Shown here in pieces: positions 39,158-47,734 of a stretch of 64,000 nucleotides of DNA. The notes under the pieces were generated by a model. It was not told the DNA's origin. It worked only from the letters and a program-made list of their open reading frames with translations, and ran no database searches. A program made the translations under genes and the position numbers. The number at the start of each line of letters is the position of its first letter. Position 1 is the first letter of the stretch. Origin of the DNA: Rhizobium metallidurans (GTDB lineage: Bacteria > Pseudomonadota > Alphaproteobacteria > Rhizobiales > Rhizobiaceae); contig NZ_JACIDW010000003.1 in the NCBI RefSeq assembly GCF_014196505.1, forward strand, positions 310,001 through 374,000, given 5' to 3'.

Positions 39158-39739
39158 TCACTCGGTGAACCCGCACGCCTTCTGTCCGACCTCGTCCTGC
39201 CAATCGCTGACCGCGATCGTCTTCGGCTCGACCGTTAATGCCTTGCCTTTCGCCATCACCTTGCCGGTCAGGATGTTGTAGTCGCACTGGCCGGTATCGT
39301 CCGTGTCGAGCGTGTCGTAATAGCTGTAGGTGTAGCCGGCGACGACGAACTGTTCGTCGCGATAGGCGATCGTCAGCGTCTGTTCCCACCGGCTGCGCCC
39401 GATAGCCGAATTTTGTGAACTGACCGCGATCGATCCGCCCGAACGGGCCTCGATCGAGGGATCCTGCCCGAGCATGCCGTCCAGCCTGGTATTTCCCCAG
39501 ATCTTGCCCGGCGCCATGGTGACGAGGCGCTGCAGGGCGTGGTTCTTGTCCCGCAGGTAAAGATAGATCCCGACGTCGTTGCTCGGTTCCGGCGGCGCGA
39601 CCAGAAGCGCAAGATCGCTGCCGCCGTCGCCGTTCCAATCACCGGTCGCGGCCGCGATGATTGCGGCGGGTTCGATCTGATCTGCCCAGGCAGAGTTGGC
39701 GCTGGATGTGAGCGCAAGAATTAAGACAAATTTAAACAT
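39158..39739 (-). CDS. secreted protein with a calcium-type D-x-N-x-D-G loop (unknown function)
   Basis: 193 residues. A signal peptide (MFKFVLILALTSSANSAWA) is followed at once by DWNGDGGSD (Asp34 to Asp42), an EF-hand/FG-GAP-like calcium loop, in the context AATGDWNGDGGSDLALLV. The rest is beta-rich with several Gly/Tyr stretches and two late cysteines (GQCDYN, QKACGF). The start at 39739 has CCGGAG at good spacing; the longer upstream frame is not supported. It is convergent with lolD. No enzyme motif; probably a conserved rhizobial periplasmic protein. Function unknown. Confidence 0.8.
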   Translation of the reverse strand: MFKFVLILALTSSANSAWADQIEPAAIIAAATGDWNGDGGSDLALLVAPPEPSNDVGIYLYLRDKNHALQRLVTMAPGKIWGNTRLDGMLGQDPSIEARSGGSIAVSSQNSAIGRSRWEQTLTIAYRDEQFVVAGYTYSYYDTLDTDDTGQCDYNILTGKVMAKGKALTVEPKTIAVSDWQDEVGQKACGFTE

Positions 39740-39841
39740 GCTTTTCTCCGGAGCTGCGCGAGCAGGAAAGCGGAAAAGAATCCTGTTGACAATAGAACAA
39801 GAGCGGAACAAATTAGAAACATAACAGCACAGGAGAGCCAA

Positions 39842-39928
39842 ATGACTGATATGATCCGCGATATCGCAGCATTCACCTCCATCGCAATGTTCATTGCGAG
39901 CTTCTCTTTGATCTGCATGGCAATCTAA
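39842..39928 (+). CDS. 28-residue membrane peptide (unknown function)
   Basis: The frame encodes MTDMIRDIAAFTSIAMF followed by IASFSLICMAI and a TAA stop. AGGAG at 39831-39835 stands six bases before the ATG, and TTGACA at 39786 offers a -35 element (the -10 CAAATT is weak). After a seven-residue polar start the rest is a single hydrophobic helix, with an N-terminal Asp-Arg-Asp cluster. It lies alone between the divergent secreted-protein gene and dnaE, 116 bp before dnaE. Good initiation signals and clean helix make it a likely real small protein. Function unknown. Confidence 0.65.
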   Translation: MTDMIRDIAAFTSIAMFIASFSLICMAI

Positions 39929-40044
39929 GAATAACGGGGACCGCATGGCTGTCATGCGGTCCGTTCGCGCCCGCCTCTCTGGACATCGTCCTCCCCAAAT
40001 CCGACAATGCAGCCGATTCATCAGGATGCGCGGAAAGGCATAGC

Positions 40045-43000
40045 ATGGCGGGCACGGAAAATGGCGCGAGCGACTTCATCGGCGGTACGCCGGGCTTCGT
40101 TCACCTGCGTGTGCATTCCGCCTTCTCGCTGCTCGAAGGCGCGCTGCCGCTCAAGAAGATTCTCTACAAGGCATCGGGCGATAGCCAGCCGGCCATCGCC
40201 ATCACCGACACCAACAACCTGTTCGTCGCGCTTGAATTCGCACAGAAGTCGATGGACGAGGGCCTGCAGCCGATTATCGGCTGCCAAGTCTCGATCGACA
40301 TGGAAGACGGCCTTGAGACGGAGCGCCGCGGCGGACAGCAGCAGCTGGCGAAACTGCCGTCGATCGTGCTGCTGTCGGCCACCGATGCCGGCTATGAGCG
40401 GCTGGTGGATCTGGTCAGCCGTGCCTATCTCGGCGGCGAGGGCGCCGGGCAGGCGGTCCACATCAAGGCGTCGTGGCTGGACGAGCTCGGCACCGAGGGC
40501 CTGATCGCGCTGTCAGGCGCATCGACCGGCCCGATCGACATGCCGCTGAAAGAGGGCCACATCGCGCCGGCGACCGCGCGGTTGCTGTCGCTGAAGGACA
40601 AGTTCGGCGATCGGCTCTACATGGAGCTTCAGCGCCAGGGCACCTATGACAAGCGCCACGAGCAGCGCGTTATCGGGCTTGCCTATGAGCACGAGATCCC
40701 GCTGGTCGCGACCAACGAGGCCTTCTTCCCGACCCGCGACGATTACGACGCGCACGACGCGCTGATGGCCGTGGCGCACAATGCCATCGTCTCCGACGAC
40801 ACGCGGTTTCGCCTGACGCCGGATCACTATCTGAAAAGCCGCGCCGAGATGGTGAAGCTTTTCGCCGATCTGCCCGAGGCGCTTGAGAACACGGTGGAAA
40901 TCGCCCGCCGCTGCTCCTTCGTCTTGAAGACCCGCAAGCCGATCCTGCCGCGCTTCACCGGCGCCACGGCGGATCCGGAGGAGGCGGAGCGCGCCGAATC
41001 GCTGGAGCTTCGCCGCCAGGCGGTCGAGGGTCTCGACATGCGCCTCGCAACGCTCGGCATGTCGCCGGGCTACGAGGAGAAGGACTACCGCGACCGCCTG
41101 GAATTCGAGCTCAGCGTCATCGAGCGCATGAAATTCCCGGGCTACTTCCTGATCGTTGCCGACTTCATCAAGTGGGCGAAGATGCAGGATATTCCCGTCG
41201 GCCCCGGTCGTGGTTCCGGCGCGGGCTCGCTGGTCGCCTACGCGCTCACCATCACCGACGTCGATCCGCTGCGCTTCTCGCTGCTCTTCGAACGCTTTCT
41301 CAATCCGGAACGCGTCTCGATGCCCGACTTCGATATCGACTTCTGCCAGGATCGCCGCGAAGAGGTGATCCGCTACGTGCAGAAGAAGTACGGCCGCGAG
41401 CAGGTGGCGCAGATCATCACCTTCGGTTCGCTGCAGGCGCGCGCGGCCCTTCGCGACGTCGGCCGCGTGCTCGAAATGCCCTACGGCCAGGTCGACAAGA
41501 TCTGCAAGCTGGTGCCCAACAATCCGGCCAATCCGACGCCGCTGTCGAAGGCGATCGAGGAAGAGCCGAAGCTGCAGGAAGAGGCCGACAAGGAGCCCGT
41601 CGTCGCCCGCCTGCTCGATATCGCGCAGAAGATCGAGGGTCTCTACCGCCACGCTTCGACCCACGCCGCCGGTATCGTCATCGGCGACCGCCCGCTGTCG
41701 AAGCTGGTGCCGATGTACCGCGATCCGCGCTCCGACATGCCGGTCACCCAGTTCAACATGAAGTGGGTCGAGCAGGCAGGCCTCGTCAAGTTCGACTTCC
41801 TCGGCCTGAAGACGCTGACGACGCTGAAGGTCGCCGTCGATTTCGTGGCCAAGCGCGGCATCAAGGTCGATCTCGCCGCGATCCCGCTGGATGACAAGCT
41901 GACGTACGAGATGCTCTCTCGCGGCGAAACGGTCGGTGTGTTCCAAGTGGAAAGTGCCGGCATGCGCAAGGCGCTGATCGGTATGCGGCCGGACTGCATC
42001 GAGGACATCATCGCGCTCGTGGCGCTTTATCGTCCGGGTCCGATGGAGAACATCCCGACCTACAACGCCCGCAAGCATGGCGAGGAAGAGCTCGAATCAA
42101 TCCACCCGACCATCGATTACCTCTTGAAGGAAACGCAGGGCGTTATCGTCTACCAGGAGCAGGTCATGCAGATCGCCCAGGTTCTGTCGGGCTACTCGCT
42201 CGGCGAGGCCGATCTTCTGCGCCGCGCCATGGGTAAGAAGATCAAGGCGGAGATGGACCAGCAGCGCGAGCGCTTCGTCGTCGGCGCCGTCAAGAACGGC
42301 GTGTCGAAGCCGCAGGCCGATAACATCTTCGAACTTCTGGCGAAGTTCGCCAACTACGGCTTCAACAAGTCGCACGCCGCCGCCTACGCCATCGTTTCCT
42401 ACCAGACGGCCTACATGAAGGCGCATTATCCGGTCGAGTTCCTCGCCGCCTCGATGACGCTCGATATGTCGAACACCGAAAAGGTCAACGACTTCCGCCA
42501 GGACGCCAAGCGCCTCGGTATCGAGGTGATCGCGCCCTCCGTGCAGACCTCGTTCCGCCACTTCCAGACCGGCGACAATCGCATTTATTACGCGCTTGCG
42601 GCGCTGAAGGGGGTCGGCGAATCGGCCGTCGATCATATCGTCGAGGTGCGTGGTGACACGCCCTTCGCCAGCCTCGAGGATTTCTGCCTGCGCATCGATC
42701 CCAAGCAGGTGAACCGGCGCGTGCTGGAAAGCCTGATCTTCGCCGGCGCCTTCGATTGCTTCGGGCTCGACCGTGCCCAGCTCTCGGGCGGTATCGACCG
42801 CATCATGGGTTACGCCCAGCGCGCCCAGGAAAACAAGCTGAGCGGCCAGTCGGATATCTTCGGCGGCGTGCTGTCGTCAGGCCCTGAAAAGATCTCGATG
42901 CCGGCCTTCTCGCCGTGGCTGCCCTCCGAGCGCCTGCTCAAGGAGTTCCAGGTCCTTGGCTTCTATCTGACGGCCCATCCGCTAGACAGCTACAGCAACG

Positions 43001-43542
43001 TGCTGGAGAAGATGCGCGTCCAGACCTTCGGCGATTTCGCGGCCGCCGTGAAGCAGGGCGCCAGCAATGCGCGTCTGGCCGGAACCGTCATCTCCAAGCA
43101 GGAGCGCAAGACGCGCACCGGCAACAAGATGGGCATCATCGTCTTTTCGGATTCATCCGGCCAGTTCGAAGCCGTACTCTTCTCGGAAATGCTGAACCAG
43201 TATCGCGACATGCTGGAGTCGGGAAAATCCTTCGTCATCACCGCCACCGGCGAGGAGCGGCCCGAGGGTATCGGCCTGCGCATCCAGACGATCCAGTCGC
43301 TGGAGGAAAAGTCGCTGCAGATGCAGAAGGCGCTGCGTGTCTATGTGCGCGATGCCGGCCCGCTGCGCGCCGTTGCCGCCCATCTCAACGCGAGAGGCGA
43401 CGGCCTTGTCTCCTTCATCGTCATCAAGGAGGATGGCAAGCGCGAGATCGAGGTGGAGCTGGCGCAGAAATACCGGATCACGCCCGAGATCGCCGCCGCC
43501 ATGCGCTCGGCGCCGGGCGTGATCGACGTCGAGCTGGTCTAG
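40045..43542 (+). CDS. dnaE: DNA polymerase III subunit alpha
   Basis: 1165-residue replicative C-family polymerase. The N-terminal PHP domain (FVHLRVHSAFSLLEGALPL), the polymerase active site with PDFDIDFCQDRR (two catalytic Asp), the fingers region, the HhH and OB domains (TRTGNKMGIIVFSD), and the C-terminal tau-binding region are present in order. Length and architecture match housekeeping DnaE1, not the error-prone DnaE2/ImuC. Its stop overlaps that of the convergent transpeptidase gene in the palindrome CTAG. Confidence 0.98.
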   Translation: MAGTENGASDFIGGTPGFVHLRVHSAFSLLEGALPLKKILYKASGDSQPAIAITDTNNLFVALEFAQKSMDEGLQPIIGCQVSIDMEDGLETERRGGQQQLAKLPSIVLLSATDAGYERLVDLVSRAYLGGEGAGQAVHIKASWLDELGTEGLIALSGASTGPIDMPLKEGHIAPATARLLSLKDKFGDRLYMELQRQGTYDKRHEQRVIGLAYEHEIPLVATNEAFFPTRDDYDAHDALMAVAHNAIVSDDTRFRLTPDHYLKSRAEMVKLFADLPEALENTVEIARRCSFVLKTRKPILPRFTGATADPEEAERAESLELRRQAVEGLDMRLATLGMSPGYEEKDYRDRLEFELSVIERMKFPGYFLIVADFIKWAKMQDIPVGPGRGSGAGSLVAYALTITDVDPLRFSLLFERFLNPERVSMPDFDIDFCQDRREEVIRYVQKKYGREQVAQIITFGSLQARAALRDVGRVLEMPYGQVDKICKLVPNNPANPTPLSKAIEEEPKLQEEADKEPVVARLLDIAQKIEGLYRHASTHAAGIVIGDRPLSKLVPMYRDPRSDMPVTQFNMKWVEQAGLVKFDFLGLKTLTTLKVAVDFVAKRGIKVDLAAIPLDDKLTYEMLSRGETVGVFQVESAGMRKALIGMRPDCIEDIIALVALYRPGPMENIPTYNARKHGEEELESIHPTIDYLLKETQGVIVYQEQVMQIAQVLSGYSLGEADLLRRAMGKKIKAEMDQQRERFVVGAVKNGVSKPQADNIFELLAKFANYGFNKSHAAAYAIVSYQTAYMKAHYPVEFLAASMTLDMSNTEKVNDFRQDAKRLGIEVIAPSVQTSFRHFQTGDNRIYYALAALKGVGESAVDHIVEVRGDTPFASLEDFCLRIDPKQVNRRVLESLIFAGAFDCFGLDRAQLSGGIDRIMGYAQRAQENKLSGQSDIFGGVLSSGPEKISMPAFSPWLPSERLLKEFQVLGFYLTAHPLDSYSNVLEKMRVQTFGDFAAAVKQGASNARLAGTVISKQERKTRTGNKMGIIVFSDSSGQFEAVLFSEMLNQYRDMLESGKSFVITATGEERPEGIGLRIQTIQSLEEKSLQMQKALRVYVRDAGPLRAVAAHLNARGDGLVSFIVIKEDGKREIEVELAQKYRITPEIAAAMRSAPGVIDVELV

Positions 43543-44774
43543 CCGCGCGTCAGCGTGATGAAGTCGGTACCCTGACCGGTCTCCGGGCCGACGCCGGTGT
43601 CGGAGATCGTCAGCGTCGAGCCCGGCGTCAGCATGGCGTCGATCCGCTGTCTCGTGTCATCGGGAATGGTGATGCGGCCAAGCGCGTTCAGGATCGGCGT
43701 GCCTGATATGACGGAGCTTTCCATGGTGCTGATGCCCAGCCGTTTCATCGTCTGGCTGGTCAATGTGTTGGGCAGTGTCACGCCCAGCCATTCGGTCGTG
43801 CCGTCCTTGAGGTTCACCTCGCTCGCGCTGAAGAAATGGGTTCCAAGCGCCAGCTCCGGTTCGGCGATCGTCACCGGCGCTTCGAACACCGGCCGGAAAC
43901 CCTGCCGCACCATGATCACGCCGTTCGGCGGCTCGCCCTTGCCGGCGGCGGTGTAGACCGCGCGCACGAGGTCGTCACTGACAAGCGACTTGGCTTGGGT
44001 GGAGGCAAGGGGATGCTGCTTCTTGAATTCGCCGATCGCCTGCACCGTCGCCGGGCCGAGATAGCCGTCGGCATTGCCGACGGCAAAGCCGAGTTCGGCG
44101 AGATAGGTCTGGAGATCGATGATCGTCTCGCGCTGCGAGCGGCGCGTGATCAGGATCTTCACCGGCTGGTCGTTTGCGGGCGCCGCGATAGGCTGCACCT
44201 GCAGCCGCGGCATGGCCACCTCGTTCATCGCCACCTGCACCGGCAGTTCGCCGATACCAGGCCTGAGCTCGACATCCGATAAAAGCGGCGCCGGAGCCGG
44301 CGCTTGCGGGCGAAACAGCATCGGGTGATCGATCGGCTCCGGCGCGAGCTGTCCGTCGGTGATGATCACCGGCACACCCATCTCGGTCATCTTGAAGAGC
44401 TGCTTTGCGAATGCGTCGGGCATGCGCACGCAGCCGTGCGAGGCGGGGTAGCGCGGCACCGAGTTCGACTGGTGCAGCGCGATGCCCGACCATGTCAGGC
44501 GCTGCATCAGCGGCATCGGCGCGCCCGAATAGATGTTGGACTCGTGATAGGTCTGCTTCTCGATCACCGAGAAGATGCCGCTCGGCGTCGTGTGGCCGGC
44601 CTTGCCGCTCGATATCTTCGACGTGGCGATGACATCGGCGCCGTCATAGACGGCCATCGACTGCTTGCTCTTGGAAACGAAGATCTGCAGCGCCCTCGCA
44701 TCGGTGGCGAAGGCGGGATGCACCAGGGCGGTGGCCGACAGCAAGCCGAGCCCGAAGACGAGACGCGAGAACAT
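43539..44774 (-). CDS. L,D-transpeptidase (YkuD) with peptidoglycan-binding domain
   Basis: 411 residues. A signal peptide (cleavage after HPAFA, about residue 23) is followed by a YkuD catalytic domain (28-145). The active-site motif is HQSNSVPRYPASHGCVRMPD; Cys115 is the nucleophile and His113 its neighbour. A PG_binding_1 module (LQTYLAELGFAVGNADGYLG) lies at about 215-265. A further C-terminal domain of about 140 residues is unassigned. It forms 3-3 cross-links in peptidoglycan or links outer-membrane proteins to it; such enzymes are prominent in polar-growing Rhizobiales. The ATG at 44774 gives a proper signal peptide; an upstream TTG (44795) is less likely. Confidence 0.93.
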   Translation of the reverse strand: MFSRLVFGLGLLSATALVHPAFATDARALQIFVSKSKQSMAVYDGADVIATSKISSGKAGHTTPSGIFSVIEKQTYHESNIYSGAPMPLMQRLTWSGIALHQSNSVPRYPASHGCVRMPDAFAKQLFKMTEMGVPVIITDGQLAPEPIDHPMLFRPQAPAPAPLLSDVELRPGIGELPVQVAMNEVAMPRLQVQPIAAPANDQPVKILITRRSQRETIIDLQTYLAELGFAVGNADGYLGPATVQAIGEFKKQHPLASTQAKSLVSDDLVRAVYTAAGKGEPPNGVIMVRQGFRPVFEAPVTIAEPELALGTHFFSASEVNLKDGTTEWLGVTLPNTLTSQTMKRLGISTMESSVISGTPILNALGRITIPDDTRQRIDAMLTPGSTLTISDTGVGPETGQGTDFITLTRG

Positions 44775-44869
44775 TTGAACCCAACCGATACGCAATACTA
44801 TGCGTCGGAGCGTAATGCTTGAAACTTAAGGAAGACTTGAAATGCGCGATGCCGGGCAGGGCTCGCCTG

Positions 44870-46159
44870 CTATTGATTGCGCTTGGTTCCGAACGTGTAG
44901 CCGGTCTCGACCGTGCCCTTGCCGAACTTGTCGCGCAGCTTGTCCATGGCGGCCTCTGCCGCTGCACGTCGCCCGGACTGGACGTCGATCAGGTCGGGCG
45001 GATCGGCACGCGTGGGGTCGCAGAGATCGGTCACGCCGATGCCGATCAACCGGAACTTGGTTCCATCGGTCTCCTTCCGCAGCAGTTCGATGCCGGTGCG
45101 GAAGATACGGTCGGCAAGCTGCGTCGGGTCCTCCAGCTTCCGGTTGCGCGTCCGCGACTTGAAGTCCGCCGTCTTCATCTTCAAGACGACGGTCTGGCCG
45201 GCGATATCGCTCTTCTTAAGGCGCCAGGCGACCTTCTCGGAGAGATTGCGCAACACGGGAACGAGTTCTTCATATCGGGAAATATCATCGAAGAAGGTCG
45301 TCTCGGCCGAAACGCTCTTGGCGGGATCGTTGAGATGCACGTCGCGGTCGTCAATGCCGCGCGACAGCCGCGACAGCCGTTGTCCCATGGTGCCGTAGCG
45401 GCGCATCAGATCGGTTTCGTCCATGGTCTGCAACTGGCCGATGGTGCGGATACCGTCGGCTTCCAGCGTCGCGGCGAAGGCCTTTCCCACGCCCCAGATC
45501 GTCGTCACCGGACGCGGTGCCAGAAACGAAACCGCTTCCTCGCGGCCGATAACCGAGAATCCGCGCGGCTTCTGCAGGTCGGAGGCCACCTTCGCCAGGA
45601 ACTTGCAGTAGGAGAGCCCGATCGAAACGGTGATGCCGATCTCCTTCTCGACGCGGCGGGCGAACTTCGCCAGCGTGCGCGCCGGCGGGTCGTTGTGCAG
45701 CCGCTCCGTGCCGCCGAGTTCCAGAAACGCCTCGTCGATCGACAGCGGCTGCACCAAGGGTGTCAGTTCCTGCATCATTGCCCGCACCTCGCGGCCGACC
45801 TTGACGTATTTCTCCATGTCGGGAGGGATCACCACCGCCTGCGGGCAGGCCTCCAGCGCCTTGAACATCGGCATGGCCGAACGCACCCCGTAGATCCGCG
45901 CCACATAGCAGGCCGTCGATACCACGCCGCGTTTTCCCCCGCCGATGATCACGGGTTTGTCGGCAAGTTCGGGATTGTCGCGCTTCTCCACCGAGGCATA
46001 GAAGGCATCGCAGTCGATATGCGCCAGCGTCAGGCCGTAGAGCTCGTCGTGGCGCACGAGGCGAGGGCTGCCGCAGGCCGCACAGCGTCGCCCCTCGGCC
46101 TTCTGCTCGGCAAGGCAGTCGCGACAGAAGCCCGGTGTCTTGGCAGAGTTGGCGGTCAT
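44870..46159 (-). CDS. dinB: DNA polymerase IV with N-terminal zinc ribbon (DinB)
   Basis: 429-residue Y-family translesion polymerase. The catalytic motifs [15 protein letters not shown] (Asp49) and [13 protein letters not shown] are intact, and a HhH thumb ([17 protein letters not shown]) and a little-finger domain follow. A CxxC-x10-CxxC element (Cys12, Cys15, Cys26, Cys29: FCRDC, CAACG) precedes the palm and is absent from E. coli DinB. No beta-clamp motif stands out at the extreme C terminus (GTKRNQ). The start at 46159 is the first ATG; an upstream TTG is not needed. Many rhizobia carry two dinB genes, so numbering is left open. Confidence 0.94.
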   Translation of the reverse strand: MTANSAKTPGFCRDCLAEQKAEGRRCAACGSPRLVRHDELYGLTLAHIDCDAFYASVEKRDNPELADKPVIIGGGKRGVVSTACYVARIYGVRSAMPMFKALEACPQAVVIPPDMEKYVKVGREVRAMMQELTPLVQPLSIDEAFLELGGTERLHNDPPARTLAKFARRVEKEIGITVSIGLSYCKFLAKVASDLQKPRGFSVIGREEAVSFLAPRPVTTIWGVGKAFAATLEADGIRTIGQLQTMDETDLMRRYGTMGQRLSRLSRGIDDRDVHLNDPAKSVSAETTFFDDISRYEELVPVLRNLSEKVAWRLKKSDIAGQTVVLKMKTADFKSRTRNRKLEDPTQLADRIFRTGIELLRKETDGTKFRLIGIGVTDLCDPTRADPPDLIDVQSGRRAAAEAAMDKLRDKFGKGTVETGYTFGTKRNQ

Positions 46160-46229
46160 CGATGGGAACAAAGGTTGAACATCGCGACACTACGCTCTAA
46201 GTTCGAGAGTCTCAAGAGGATGTCGGCGC

Positions 46230-46898
46230 TTATGCGCTGGTTTTATCCAGCGTCGTAGCGGTCGAGAAATGTTGCCGCATCAGCCGGGCGGCATGCGTCC
46301 AGTCGGAAGCTTGTACGATGGTCCCGGTAGGCGCTGGCGCGAATGGCTTGAAATCGGCATTCGCCATCATGTTGAGCAGCAGGCAGTCCGGCACATGGTC
46401 GGCAACGGAAAGGAGGTTGCGTTGGATATCGTCGATAAAGGCGACGGGCAGCTCGCGGCGGTCGTGCAGCGCCGCCACGATCGGCCCCTTGGGCTGTTCC
46501 GAGGCGATCATGTCGAAGCACAGGTCGAACCGGTCGAGAAGCCTGCGGCGGATGTCGTGGTGACGCGGCGGCATGGCGGTGAGAAAGACGATGTCGGCAT
46601 CGGCGGCCAGCGCATGCAGCGTCTCAACCGCCCGCTCCGCCGGCTCCTGCCACAGGTCCTGGGTCTCGAAGAACATTTCGTGAAAGCGGTCGAACGCGTC
46701 CCGATCCATCTCCGCGCCGTCGAGCAGCGACACGATATTGCCGTGCAGCCGGAAGGAGCGTGGCAGCAGATCGTAATCGTGCGAGCGAAGGAAACGGGTG
46801 AGGGGTGTGAGAAACTCCAGCACCACCTCGTCGATGTCGCAGACGATCAGCGGCCGATCACCGAGGCGAACCTGAGAGGGGTCGGTGACCACGCTCAT
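46230..46898 (-). CDS. HAD-like hydrolase
   Basis: 222 residues. The first HAD motif is IVCDIDEVVLEFL (Asp-x-Asp), motif II is near VFLTAMPPRHH (Thr), and motif III/IV is PVAFIDDIQRNLLSV with a paired Asp. Such proteins are phosphatases or similar; the substrate is unknown. The start at 46898 lies 3 bases after the stop of the DUF3572 gene, so the two form an operon. The in-frame extension upstream overlaps that gene and was discarded. Confidence 0.82.
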   Translation of the reverse strand: MSVVTDPSQVRLGDRPLIVCDIDEVVLEFLTPLTRFLRSHDYDLLPRSFRLHGNIVSLLDGAEMDRDAFDRFHEMFFETQDLWQEPAERAVETLHALAADADIVFLTAMPPRHHDIRRRLLDRFDLCFDMIASEQPKGPIVAALHDRRELPVAFIDDIQRNLLSVADHVPDCLLLNMMANADFKPFAPAPTGTIVQASDWTHAARLMRQHFSTATTLDKTSA

Positions 46899-46900
46899 GA

Positions 46901-47209
46901 TCAGTATTCGCCCGAGCCGAGGCCGGCCGGCGAAAAATGCTGCCAGGCCGCATTCAGCACCTCCGGCGGCGTGCCGGTTGCCTGGCAAAACGCCAGCGCC
47001 GTCGGTTCGTGCTGCATCAGGAAGTCCATCATGCCTGAGAGAAACCCCGGATCATTGATCGCGTTGCGCACCTGCGCCGGCTCGACGCCGGTGAGCGCCA
47101 GGAAGCGGCCGAACAGATCGGGTTCGTTTGCCAGCCACGCGAGAACAGCGATGGCCGTCTCTTGCGGATCGGCGGCGCGTTGCTTTGAAGTCTTGAAGTT
47201 GCTCTGCAT
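46901..47209 (-). CDS. DUF3572 family protein
   Basis: 102 residues, all-helical, acidic and Ala/Leu-rich, with the family pattern ETAIAVLAWLANEPDLFGRFL and LMQHEPTALAFCQATG. It is soluble and without signal peptide. In alphaproteobacteria this gene usually lies next to divK, as here (divergent, 135 bp apart). Function is unknown. Confidence 0.88.
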   Translation of the reverse strand: MQSNFKTSKQRAADPQETAIAVLAWLANEPDLFGRFLALTGVEPAQVRNAINDPGFLSGMMDFLMQHEPTALAFCQATGTPPEVLNAAWQHFSPAGLGSGEY

Positions 47210-47344
47210 TTCTTGCGGTAAATTACCTATTTTTCAACCAAATACCGATAGCGTGCCGCAATCGGTTTCATGGCGGCCGGTGCGCTCGCGGGCTTTGATC
47301 CGCACGGCGAAACGGTTTTCATGACGGACTTAGGATCGCGTTCG

Positions 47345-47716
47345 ATGCCCAAACAGGTGATGATTGTAGAGGATAACGAGCTCAACATGAAGCTCTTTCG
47401 CGACCTCATCGAGGCGTCCGGCTACAGGACCATCCAGACCCGCAACGGTATGGAGGCGCTGGATCTTGCCCGCAAGCATCGCCCTGATCTGATCCTCATG
47501 GACATCCAGCTGCCCGAGGTTTCCGGGCTCGAAGTCACCAAGTGGCTGAAAGAGGACGACGAACTCCACGTCATTCCCGTCATCGCCGTCACCGCCTTCG
47601 CGATGAAGGGTGACGAGGAGCGCATTCGCCAGGGCGGCTGCGAGGCCTATGTCTCCAAGCCGATCTCCGTTCCGAAGTTCATCGAGACGATCAAGACCTA
47701 CCTGGGCGACGCCTGA
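47345..47716 (+). CDS. divK: cell-cycle response regulator DivK
   Basis: 123-residue single-domain receiver. The acidic pocket (VEDN), phosphoacceptor Asp53 ([13 protein letters not shown]), Thr in AVTAFAM and Lys in YVSKPI are all present. In Caulobacter and Sinorhizobium DivK is phosphorylated by PleC/DivJ-type kinases and controls CtrA activity and asymmetric division. The start at 47345 gives the normal length; 25 upstream in-frame codons are not family-like. pleD follows after 18 bp, the conserved divK-pleD operon. Confidence 0.97.
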   Translation: MPKQVMIVEDNELNMKLFRDLIEASGYRTIQTRNGMEALDLARKHRPDLILMDIQLPEVSGLEVTKWLKEDDELHVIPVIAVTAFAMKGDEERIRQGGCEAYVSKPISVPKFIETIKTYLGDA

Positions 47717-47734
47717 TAGATCGGAAAGAAGCTT

